A stretch of DNA of 7,899 nucleotides from Tessaracoccus flavescens. Lineage in GTDB: Bacteria; Actinomycetota; Actinomycetes; Propionibacteriales; Propionibacteriaceae. The stretch spans positions 1-7,899 of the forward strand of contig DYZF01000274.1 in assembly GCA_020741375.1 (NCBI GenBank), read 5' to 3'. The translations under genes were made by a program, and so were the position numbers. Position 1 is the stretch's first letter. The number at the start of each line of letters is the position of its first letter. Shown here piece after piece: positions 1 through 5,821 of this stretch. Under the pieces are notes generated by a model that worked only from the letters and a program-made list of their open reading frames with translations, ran no database searches and was not told the origin of the DNA.

Positions 1-810
1 CATCTTCACGACGCCGTGGTCAACCGCGTCGGAGATCTCCTGGGCGGTGGAGCCGGAGCCGCCGTGGAAGACGAGATCGAACGGCTTCTCCTTGCCGTAC
101 TTCTGGCCGACGGCATCCTGGATCTCCTTGAGCACCTCGGGACGCAGCTTCACGGCACCCGGCTTGTACACGCCGTGCACGTTGCCAAAGGTGAGAGCCG
201 TCATGTAGCGGCCCTTCTCGCCGAGGCCGAGGACCTCGATGGTGCGCAGGCCGTCTTCGACGGTGGTGTAGAGCTTGTCGTTGATTTCGGCGGAGACGCC
301 GTCCTCTTCGCCACCGACGATGCCGACCTCGATCTCGAGGATCATCTTGGCGGCAGCGGTGAGCGCGAGCAGCTCGTCAGCGATCTGCAGGTTCTCCTCC
401 ATGGGAACCGCGGAGCCGTCCCACATGTGCGACTGGAACAGCGGCAGCTCGCCGCGGTTGACGCGCTCCTGCGAAATGGCGATCAGCGGACGCACGAAGG
501 AATCGAGCTTATCCTTGGGGCAGTGGTCCGTGTGCAGAGCGATCTGCACGGGGTAGTTCTTGGCCACTTCCTGGGCGTAGGCCGCCAGCGCAACGGCGCC
601 GGTGACCTTGTCCTTGATGGTGGAGCCGGAGGCGTACTCGGCGCCGCCGGTGGAAACCTGGATGATGCCGTCAGAGCCGGCCTCAGCGAATCCCTGGATG
701 GCCGCGGTCACGGTCTGCGAGGACGTGATGTTGATAGCCGGGTAAGCGAACTTGTTCGCCTTGGCCCGGTCGAGCATCTCGGCGTAGACCTCGGGAGTTG
801 CGATTGGCAT
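1..810 (-). CDS. fba: Class II fructose-bisphosphate aldolase, 3' end cut off by the window
   Basis: This cytoplasmic, zinc-dependent glycolytic and gluconeogenic enzyme interconverts fructose-1,6-bisphosphate with dihydroxyacetone phosphate and glyceraldehyde-3-phosphate. The frame is open for 270 codons, from the ATG at 810 to base 1, where it reads ...GVVKM. The family is about 340 residues in actinobacteria, so roughly the last 70 are missing. The N-terminus MPIATPEVYAEML matches my memory of the mycobacterial enzyme. Visible family residues are the HTDHC motif (catalytic Asp95, zinc ligand His96), the EEDGV acidic loop (168-172), the zinc ligand His212 in GNVHG and His249 in FHGGSGS, which starts the phosphate-binding loop. 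A ribosome binding site AAGGGG (816-821) lies 5 bases before the ATG and supports this start. The next gene upstream on the same strand ends 89 bases away. The family is certain; only the C-terminus is unseen. Confidence 0.97.
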   Translation of the reverse strand, partial: MPIATPEVYAEMLDRAKANKFAYPAINITSSQTVTAAIQGFAEAGSDGIIQVSTGGAEYASGSTIKDKVTGAVALAAYAQEVAKNYPVQIALHTDHCPKDKLDSFVRPLIAISQERVNRGELPLFQSHMWDGSAVPMEENLQIADELLALTAAAKMILEIEVGIVGGEEDGVSAEINDKLYTTVEDGLRTIEVLGLGEKGRYMTALTFGNVHGVYKPGAVKLRPEVLKEIQDAVGQKYGKEKPFDLVFHGGSGSTAQEISDAVDHGVVKM

Positions 811-856
811 GGGTGCCCCTTCACTGATGATAGGAAACGTGGAAGTCCTATTGGTC

Positions 857-883
857 ACCCTATCGCTATCCCCCGAGCGACAA
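857..883 (-). promoter_or_regulatory. Candidate fba promoter in the fba upstream gap
   Basis: The 89-base gap between the small membrane gene and fba is large enough for a separate promoter. On the minus strand a TAGGGT hexamer (862 down to 857) fits the actinobacterial TANNNT -10 pattern. A TTGTCG (883 down to 878) sits 15 bases upstream as a -35-like element, slightly short of ideal spacing. A second possible -10, TATCAT (832 down to 827), is closer to the gene but would start the transcript inside the ribosome binding site, so it is less attractive. This is pattern matching only. Readthrough from the gene upstream remains possible, as no terminator is visible in the gap. Confidence 0.3.
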
Positions 884-899
884 CGAGGAGGGGCAGGGA

Positions 900-1439
900 T
901 CAGACGACGCGGTTGAGCGCGGAAACGTCGAGAGAGGCCTTCCCCAGCGAGTAGGCGCGGGCCGCCGAATCGATCACCTCGGCGGTGGCGTCGAGGAACG
1001 AGAGCGGAACCCGGGCCACCTCCTTGCCCTGGGAGAACAGACCGACGTCCGGTCCGCGGCTACCGACGCTGCGGCCGATGAGCTTCAATGCGGAGACGTC
1101 ATCCCACGCCACGGCCGCCTGAGTGGGCCACGCGAACTCGACGCCCGTGTTGTCCAGGTAGAACGCCACGCCCTCGGGGATGCGTCCGAGGTCGCGCTTG
1201 GCGTTGCTCAAACCAACGATGGACACGACGAGCCAGAACACCGTCGAGGCGAGCCACAGGATCCCGATGCCGATGAGCCAGCCTTGGCTCATCTCACGGC
1301 CGAAGAACCACCAGAAGGCGCCGAAGATGGCGGCAGAGATGAAGGTAGAGATGATCCGCCATCGCAGTGCCCCGCGTGCCCGTGTGACCCGTGCGGCTGT
1401 GGGCAGCGGCGTTAGTCCGGCAGCAAATCGCTCTGGCAT
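900..1439 (-). CDS. Small two-helix membrane protein with C-terminal soluble domain, function unknown
   Basis: I do not recognise this as a named gene. With the ATG at 1439 it is 179 residues. A basic N-terminal stretch (about 15-28) precedes two hydrophobic helices, at about 29-47 (rich in Trp and Phe) and 55-77. A soluble domain of about 90-165 follows. That domain has an alternating pattern (FYLDNTGVEF, a central WDDVSALKL, then a VPLSFLD strand) that resembles bacterial PH-like or YcxB-like domains; this is inference from pattern, not a firm assignment. A GTG three codons earlier (1448) is in frame but has no ribosome binding site. I chose the ATG because a TAGAGT hexamer ends 7 bases before it, which would suit a leaderless transcript. 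The gene lies 27 bases after the stop of the RNA methyltransferase and upstream of fba on the same strand. Confidence 0.8.
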   Translation of the reverse strand: MPERFAAGLTPLPTAARVTRARGALRWRIISTFISAAIFGAFWWFFGREMSQGWLIGIGILWLASTVFWLVVSIVGLSNAKRDLGRIPEGVAFYLDNTGVEFAWPTQAAVAWDDVSALKLIGRSVGSRGPDVGLFSQGKEVARVPLSFLDATAEVIDSAARAYSLGKASLDVSALNRVV

Positions 1440-1446
1440 GGGCGTC

Positions 1447-1452
1447 ACTCTA
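1447..1452 (-). promoter_or_regulatory. Candidate -10 element for leaderless transcription of the small membrane gene
   Basis: TAGAGT on the minus strand (1452 down to 1447) is followed by 7 bases and then the ATG at 1439. Transcription would begin at or next to the A of the start codon. There is no purine-rich ribosome binding site close to this ATG, which fits a leaderless mRNA, a common arrangement in actinobacteria. No clear -35 is seen; that position falls at the end of the upstream methyltransferase gene. This is an inference from spacing. Confidence 0.4.
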
Positions 1453-1466
1453 GCGCCGGGGCCGCC

Positions 1467-2087
1467 TCACGCGTGCTGAAGGGACCAGTGGTACATGGCG
1501 ATCGCTGCGGCGGCGCCCGCGTTCATCGAGCGGGTGGAACCGCGCTGGGTGATGGCGACCAGCCGCTCGCAGCCCGCGACCATCGCGTCGGTCAGTCCCG
1601 GGCCCTCCGAACCGAAGATGAGGCAGCACCGCTCAGGCAGCTGCGCCGTCTCCAGCGGGACGGAACCCTCGAGGTTGTCGACGCCCACCGGGGTCACGCC
1701 CTGCGCCGCGAGGTAAGCGAACAGTGCCGCCTCGTCCTCGTGGTGGTGGACGTGGAGGTAGCGGTCGGTGACCATGGCGCCGCGGCGGTTCCACCGTCGC
1801 TTCCCGACGATGTGCACCGCGGCGACGTTGAACGCGTTGGCGGTGCGCACCATCGAGCCGATGTTGAAATCGTGCTCCCAGTTCTGGATGGCGACGTGCA
1901 ACGGCACGCGGCTGCGATCCAGGTCGGCGACGATTGCGTCCATCGTCCAGTAGCGGTAGCGGTCGATGACGTTGCGGCGATCGCCGTCGGCGAGCAGCTC
2001 ACGGTCGTAGCGCGGATCGTCGGGCCACGGCTCCGGGTGGGGGCCGACCCCGACGGTGGTCGCCGTCGGGTCGAACTCCTCGCTCAC
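1467..2087 (-). CDS. TrmH/SpoU family (SPOUT class) RNA 2'-O-methyltransferase
   Basis: This is a 206-residue cytoplasmic enzyme expected to transfer a methyl group from S-adenosylmethionine to a ribose 2'-OH in tRNA or rRNA. The three SpoU motifs are present in order. Motif 1 is NIGSMVRTAN (75-84, with the conserved Arg81), motif 2 is LIFGSEGPGL (156-165, Glu161), and motif 3 runs from ITQRGS to the NAGAAAAIA segment (179-197, Asn189). Motifs 2 and 3 form the trefoil knot that binds the cofactor. About 60 extra residues precede the catalytic core, with a Pro/Asp-rich start. The GTG start overlaps the stop of the upstream CNNM gene (GTGA), with a GAGGGG run just before it, so translation is probably coupled. 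The exact RNA target cannot be told from sequence; Mycobacterium tuberculosis Rv0380c is, from memory, a relative of similar type. Confidence 0.93.
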   Translation of the reverse strand: MSEEFDPTATTVGVGPHPEPWPDDPRYDRELLADGDRRNVIDRYRYWTMDAIVADLDRSRVPLHVAIQNWEHDFNIGSMVRTANAFNVAAVHIVGKRRWNRRGAMVTDRYLHVHHHEDEAALFAYLAAQGVTPVGVDNLEGSVPLETAQLPERCCLIFGSEGPGLTDAMVAGCERLVAITQRGSTRSMNAGAAAAIAMYHWSLQHA

Positions 2088-3115
2088 GCCCCCTCGACGA
2101 TCTGCGACGGCATGAGACCGGGCAACACGTCAGCCAACGTCACGACGCCGATCTCGCGACCCTCGTCGGCCACCACGGCAATCTGGGTGCGGGCCGTGCG
2201 GAGCTCGGTGAGCGCCGCGGCCAGTCCCATGTCGGCGGAGAGGATGACGGGCGGGCGGGCCAGATCCATGGCCTTGCGGTTGAGATCAGGCTCGGCGAAG
2301 GTGTCACGGACGTGGACGACGCCGAGCGTGGTGCCGCCGTCACGCACAAGCACTCGCATGTGCCCGTGTTCGAGGGTGACGGCCTGTACCTCGGCCAGCG
2401 TGCCGTCGGGGCCCACGGCGGCCAGATCCTGCTCCTCGGGCAGCAGGCTGCGCAGCTTCTGGTCGCGCAGCGTGAGCACCGAGGTGAGCGAATCGCGGTA
2501 TCGCAGGTCCAGTGCACCCACCTGGGCGGAGTGCTCCACGAGCTGGCGCAGGCCGGCGGCGTCCTGGCTGTTCGACAGGCCCACGATGGGCGTGGCCCCT
2601 GCTTTCTTGACCAGCCAGTTGGCCGCATTATTCATCGCCTTCAGGATGGGGCGGGCAACGAACATGAACGCGCGCATCGGCACCGCCAGCAACACCGAGG
2701 AGTCCTCGGGGTGGGCGATGGCCCATGACTTCGGAGCCATTTCACCGATCACCAAGTGGAGGAAGGTGACGATGATGAGCGCGAGGATGAACGAGGCCAC
2801 GTCCGCGACCGCCGTCGGCAGGCCAAGCGATTCCAGTGGCGGCATCAGGGCGTGGTGGACGGCGGGCTTGGTGATGGCGCCAAGTGCCAGCGTGCAGACG
2901 GTGATGCCGAGCTGCGAGCCAGCGAGCAGGAGCGTCAGCTCGTTGGCGTTCTTGAGGGCGGCGCGGCCGGCCATGGTGGTGGCGCGCTCCTCAAGACGGT
3001 GGGTCTTGGCGGCCATGAGGGCGAACTCAGCGGCCACGAAGAAGGCACTGAGCGCGATGATGGCAACGGTCCAGGCCGTGACGGCCCAGCCGCTCATCCC
3101 TTCGAGGAGAATCAT
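2084..3115 (-). CDS. CNNM/CorC-type membrane protein (DUF21 plus CBS domains), short form
   Basis: This 343-residue inner-membrane protein belongs to the CNNM (formerly 'hemolysin-like', UPF0053) family, whose studied bacterial members export or sense Mg2+. The DUF21 membrane domain (about 1-185) has hydrophobic helices near 12-36, 60-82, 103-125 and 141-160. It carries the family motif GEMAPK (124-129), and the VAAEFALMAAKTHRL segment after helix 1 is typical. Two CBS-like repeats follow (about 222-275 and 287-335). The chain ends there, without the CorC_HlyC domain that its upstream neighbour has. The ATG at 3115 overlaps the neighbour's stop as ATGA and is preceded by a strong GGGGGAGGA ribosome binding site. 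A short and a long CNNM gene side by side also occur in mycobacteria (Rv1841c and Rv1842c, from memory, similar lengths). The transported ion is inferred, not shown. Confidence 0.9.
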   Translation of the reverse strand: MILLEGMSGWAVTAWTVAIIALSAFFVAAEFALMAAKTHRLEERATTMAGRAALKNANELTLLLAGSQLGITVCTLALGAITKPAVHHALMPPLESLGLPTAVADVASFILALIIVTFLHLVIGEMAPKSWAIAHPEDSSVLLAVPMRAFMFVARPILKAMNNAANWLVKKAGATPIVGLSNSQDAAGLRQLVEHSAQVGALDLRYRDSLTSVLTLRDQKLRSLLPEEQDLAAVGPDGTLAEVQAVTLEHGHMRVLVRDGGTTLGVVHVRDTFAEPDLNRKAMDLARPPVILSADMGLAAALTELRTARTQIAVVADEGREIGVVTLADVLPGLMPSQIVEGA

Positions 3116-4458
3116 GCGTCCTCCCCCAGGCTGATGCGTACCCGGGCGGGCACGTGGCGTTCCAGCGCGAGCACCTCGATGCGGACGAGACGCGACGGGG
3201 CGTCCTCGTCGAGCGCAAGCTGCGCGGCATTGGGTTCGAGGACCAGGTCCACGACGGCGTCCTCCTCCGGCAGGTCGCCGAGCGTAGAGATGATGAGGCC
3301 GGAGACGGTTTCGAAGTCGCCGGTGGGGAGCTTGAGGCCGATGGCGCGCTCTACCTCGTCGACGTGCACGTCGCCGGGCATAACCCAGACGCCGTCGTCG
3401 GTTTGTGGCAGGTAGTCGGGATCCTCGGGGTCGTGCTCGTCGGTCAGCTCACCGATGATCTCCTCGGCCAGATCCTCGAGCGTGACGATGCCGGTGAAGC
3501 CCCCGTATTCGCCGACGACGCACGCCAGCTCCTCGCCGGCGGCACGCAGCGCGTCCTGCGCATCGGGCAGCGGCGTGAAGGCGCTGATCCAGAAGGGTTC
3601 GCGGGCGATCGTCGTGACCGGCGCACCGAGATCCCTAGCACCGAGCACATCAACGAGGTGGACGACGCCCACCACGTTTTGCTCCTCATCGACAACCGGG
3701 TAGCGCGTGTGGCCCGTGGCCATCTCCTCGCGGACATGAGCGATGGAATCGGTGTCGCGGACGACGTCGACGCGCACCTGCGGCAGCATGGCGTGCTCGA
3801 CGTCGCGGCGGGGGAAGTCGATGATGCGGTCGATGACGGCGGCCAGTCCGGGATCGAGCGTGCCGCTCTCACGGGACGCTTGGACGACGCGCTCAAGGTC
3901 TGTGGCCGAGGCCGCGTCCTCCACGTCGTGCACCGGCTCGATCTTGAAGGCCCGCAGCAGCAGTTCGGCCGCCTTATCGAACACCCAGATCAGCGGCCCA
4001 AAGATCATCAGGTAGAGCTTCGTCGACGGCGTCAGCGCGTCGGCGACCGGCGCCGAGCGGGCGATGGCGTAGTTCTTGGGGAACAGCTCGCCGAGCAGCA
4101 TCTGCACCAGCGTGGAGAACGCGATGGCAACGATGCCGCCGATGGCGATCGACAGCGCCGTGGCTGCACCGCCGGTGACCAGACTGGCGAACGCCTGGCC
4201 AATCAGCGGTTCGGCGACGTAACCCACGAGCAGGCCGGTGACGGTGATGCCCAGTTGGGCGCCCGACAGCATGAACGACGTGCGTCGCGTGATGTCGAGG
4301 GTGTTCTGGGCGCGAACGTCGCCCGCTGCGGCACGGCTCTTGAGCTGCGACCGATCAACGGCAACGTAGGCGAATTCTTGGGCCACGAAGTATCCCGTGG
4401 CGGCGGTAATGATCAGAACGACGAGGACGCCGACGAGCAGGGAGACGATTGGGGTCAT
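3112..4458 (-). CDS. CNNM/CorC-type membrane protein (DUF21, CBS pair, CorC_HlyC domain), long form
   Basis: This 448-residue inner-membrane protein is likely involved in Mg2+ (or other divalent cation) export or homeostasis, judging by characterised CNNM/CorC relatives. The DUF21 domain (about 1-190) has helices near 4-26, 62-84, 99-122 and 147-170, with the GELFPK motif at 123-128. A CBS pair, the usual nucleotide-binding regulatory module, lies at about 224-272 (with TRYPVVDEEQNVVGVVH) and 288-336 (with GEYGGFTGIVTLEDLAEEIIGE). An acidic linker, EHDPEDPDY, leads to a CorC_HlyC (transporter-associated) domain at about 352-437. Length and domain order are normal for the family. It is the first gene of the minus-strand operon and overlaps the shorter paralogue by 4 bases, which suggests coordinated amounts and perhaps a mixed complex. 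The ATG at 4458 has a modest AGG 5 to 7 bases upstream. Confidence 0.93.
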   Translation of the reverse strand: MTPIVSLLVGVLVVLIITAATGYFVAQEFAYVAVDRSQLKSRAAAGDVRAQNTLDITRRTSFMLSGAQLGITVTGLLVGYVAEPLIGQAFASLVTGGAATALSIAIGGIVAIAFSTLVQMLLGELFPKNYAIARSAPVADALTPSTKLYLMIFGPLIWVFDKAAELLLRAFKIEPVHDVEDAASATDLERVVQASRESGTLDPGLAAVIDRIIDFPRRDVEHAMLPQVRVDVVRDTDSIAHVREEMATGHTRYPVVDEEQNVVGVVHLVDVLGARDLGAPVTTIAREPFWISAFTPLPDAQDALRAAGEELACVVGEYGGFTGIVTLEDLAEEIIGELTDEHDPEDPDYLPQTDDGVWVMPGDVHVDEVERAIGLKLPTGDFETVSGLIISTLGDLPEEDAVVDLVLEPNAAQLALDEDAPSRLVRIEVLALERHVPARVRISLGEDA

Positions 4459-4555
4459 CGGACCTGCTCACTGTGAGTCAGGCGTTTAGAACCCTCCGTA
4501 GAGTCATGCATGCCCACCAGTATGCAGGAAACCCCGAGGGCTAGGCTTGGTCGTC
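4459..4555. promoter_or_regulatory. Divergent promoter region between the CNNM operon and the cobalamin operon
   Basis: These 97 bases must hold the promoters for both directions. On the plus strand, TAGGCT (4542-4547) lies 8 bases before the cobA ATG and could be a -10 for a leaderless transcript. A GAGGG (4536-4540) could instead serve as ribosome binding site for an in-frame TTG at 4547. For the minus strand, CATACT (4524 down to 4519) is the best -10-like hexamer, without a convincing -35. A perfect 11-base palindrome, CTCACTGTGAG, occupies 4467-4477. GAGTCA occurs twice (4475-4480 and 4501-4506), and TCATGCA twice (4504-4510 and 4554-4560). I see no B12-box-like sequence, and the space is too small for a full cobalamin or Mg2+ riboswitch. 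Confidence 0.5.
4467..4477. repeat. Perfect 11-base palindrome, possible operator
   Basis: CTCAC and GTGAG flank a single central T at 4472. With one unpaired base the arms cannot fold into a normal RNA hairpin, so a protein-binding DNA site is the more natural reading. It sits 8 bases upstream of the ATG of the long CNNM gene, a position where a bound repressor could block that operon. No regulator gene is next to it in the window, and a palindrome of this size can arise by chance. Confidence 0.35.
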
Positions 4556-5287
4556 ATGCAGAGCTTTTCCCCTGGCAGCGTCGTCTTGGTAGGTGGAGGC
4601 CCCGGTGATCCGGGCCTCATGACGGTGGCAGGGTTGGAGGCGATTCGAGCGGCGGATGTCGTGGTTCACGACCGACTCGGCGCGCTCGACTGCCTCAAGG
4701 AAACGCGTCCCGACGCCGAGATCATCAACGTCGGCAAGATTCCTCGCGGCGCCTTCACCCCGCAGGAGGAGATCAACCGCATCCTCATCGACCGCGCCCA
4801 GCAAGGACTGCGCGTGGTGCGTCTGAAGGGCGGCGACAACTATGTCTTCGGCCGCGGCGGCGAAGAGATGATTGCGTGCCGCGAGGCGGGAGTGCCTGCC
4901 CGCGTGATCCCCGGCGTCACCTCGGCGGTCTCTGTGCCGGCCCTCGCCGGCATCCCGGTGACGCACCGGGGAGTGACGCAAGGCTTCATCGTCGTCTCGG
5001 GCCACGTGCCCCCGGGCGACCCGCGCAGCGACGTGAACTGGGGCGCACTGGCTGCGTCCAACCTGACCATCGTCATCCTCATGGGCGTTCAGAACCTGCC
5101 GGCCATCGCCACGGAACTCATGGCACAGGGGCTCGCACCGGACACCCCGGCCGCAGTGGTCGCCGACGGCACCACGCCCGAACAGTTCTCGCTCACAGCC
5201 CCCTTGAAGGACATCGCACAGGCAGCCGCAGAGATCACTCCGCCAGCCATCGTCGTGGTGGGCGCCGTCGCTGATCTAGGACTCTGA
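4556..5287 (+). CDS. cobA: Uroporphyrinogen-III C-methyltransferase (SUMT)
   Basis: This cytoplasmic enzyme methylates uroporphyrinogen III at C2 and C7 using S-adenosylmethionine. It makes precorrin-2, the branch point from heme towards cobalamin and siroheme. The 243-residue chain is a full, single-domain SUMT with no CysG-type fusion. It has the first signature [12 protein letters not shown] (12-23), the second block [16 protein letters not shown] (89-104), and the substrate and cofactor segments [23 protein letters not shown] (117-139, one continuous block), VVSGH (146-150) and LMGVQNL (175-181). The second block has DNY where DPF or DPY is common. Two starts are possible: ATG 4556, used here, which may be leaderless behind TAGGCT, or TTG 4547, with GAGGG 6 bases upstream, adding three residues. 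Its stop TGA shares one base with the cobU start, so it heads the cobA-cobU-cobS operon. Siroheme use cannot be excluded from the protein alone, but the neighbours favour cobalamin. Confidence 0.95.
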   Translation: MQSFSPGSVVLVGGGPGDPGLMTVAGLEAIRAADVVVHDRLGALDCLKETRPDAEIINVGKIPRGAFTPQEEINRILIDRAQQGLRVVRLKGGDNYVFGRGGEEMIACREAGVPARVIPGVTSAVSVPALAGIPVTHRGVTQGFIVVSGHVPPGDPRSDVNWGALAASNLTIVILMGVQNLPAIATELMAQGLAPDTPAAVVADGTTPEQFSLTAPLKDIAQAAAEITPPAIVVVGAVADLGL

Positions 5288-5814
5288 TGACGACGACGCT
5301 GGTGCTGGGCGGCGCCCGCTCGGGAAAGTCGACGTGGGCCGAGGCACAGCTGGCTGACGCCGTCGACGTCGAATACGTCGCCACATCGGAGATGATCGAC
5401 GACCCGGAGTGGCAGCATCGCGTCGCCCTCCACCGGGAGCGACGTCCGGCCACGTGGCGCACCACGGAAACCATCGACCTCGTCTCCGTCCTCGCCTCCG
5501 ACGACCCTGCCCCGGTCCTAGTCGACTGCGCTGCCCTGTGGCTCGACCGCGTGTTGAACTCGGTGGGTGCGTGGGACGACAAGGACGGATGGCGCGATGA
5601 CTTGGCGGGCGCCGTCGCTACGCTGGCTGACGCGGTCGCGGCGACGTCGCGTCGGGTGCTGATTGTCAGCAACGAGGTGGGCTCCGGCGTCGTGCCGGCC
5701 ACGTCGTCGGGGCGGCTGTACCGCGACGAACTCGGGCGACTGAACATGCAGCTGGCTGCGGCCTGCGACGAGGCGTACTTGCTGGTCGCCGGCTTGCCAC
5801 TGAAGTTGAAGTGA
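5287..5814 (+). CDS. cobU: Adenosylcobinamide kinase / adenosylcobinamide-phosphate guanylyltransferase
   Basis: This bifunctional cytoplasmic enzyme (CobU, called CobP in aerobic-pathway organisms) phosphorylates adenosylcobinamide. It then transfers GMP to give adenosylcobinamide-GDP, the substrate of CobS. The 175 residues match the usual family length. The P-loop GGARSGKST is at 8-16. HRERRPATW (49-57) contains His49, at the place of the histidine that is guanylylated in the Salmonella enzyme. VLVDCAALWLDRVL (77-90) is the conserved DC..LW block, and VSNEVGSGVVP (127-137) is the family motif after the P-loop fold. The ATG at 5287 overlaps the cobA stop by one base and has AGGA (5278-5281) 5 bases upstream. 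cobS follows after 7 bases. All key residues are present, so it should be active. Confidence 0.96.
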   Translation: MTTTLVLGGARSGKSTWAEAQLADAVDVEYVATSEMIDDPEWQHRVALHRERRPATWRTTETIDLVSVLASDDPAPVLVDCAALWLDRVLNSVGAWDDKDGWRDDLAGAVATLADAVAATSRRVLIVSNEVGSGVVPATSSGRLYRDELGRLNMQLAAACDEAYLLVAGLPLKLK

Positions 5815-5821
5815 GGCTGAC

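Noticed and set aside
16..954. A 312-codon open frame on the plus strand opposite fba
   Set aside because: The minus strand encodes an unmistakable aldolase with all its metal ligands; the opposite frame is a shadow.
1473..3134. A 553-codon open frame on the plus strand opposite the methyltransferase and short CNNM genes
   Set aside because: It is antisense to two well-recognised genes and has low-complexity, Arg/Ser-rich sequence with no domain. High GC at third positions removes stops from opposite frames.
3154..4476. A 440-codon open frame on the plus strand opposite the long CNNM gene
   Set aside because: Same cause: it mirrors the codons of a clear CNNM protein and is rich in Arg, Gly, Asp and Val without any recognisable motif.
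4459..4555. A cobalamin or Mg2+ riboswitch between the divergent operons
   Set aside because: The gap is only 97 bases, must serve both directions, and shows no B12-box-like sequence or extended helical structure.
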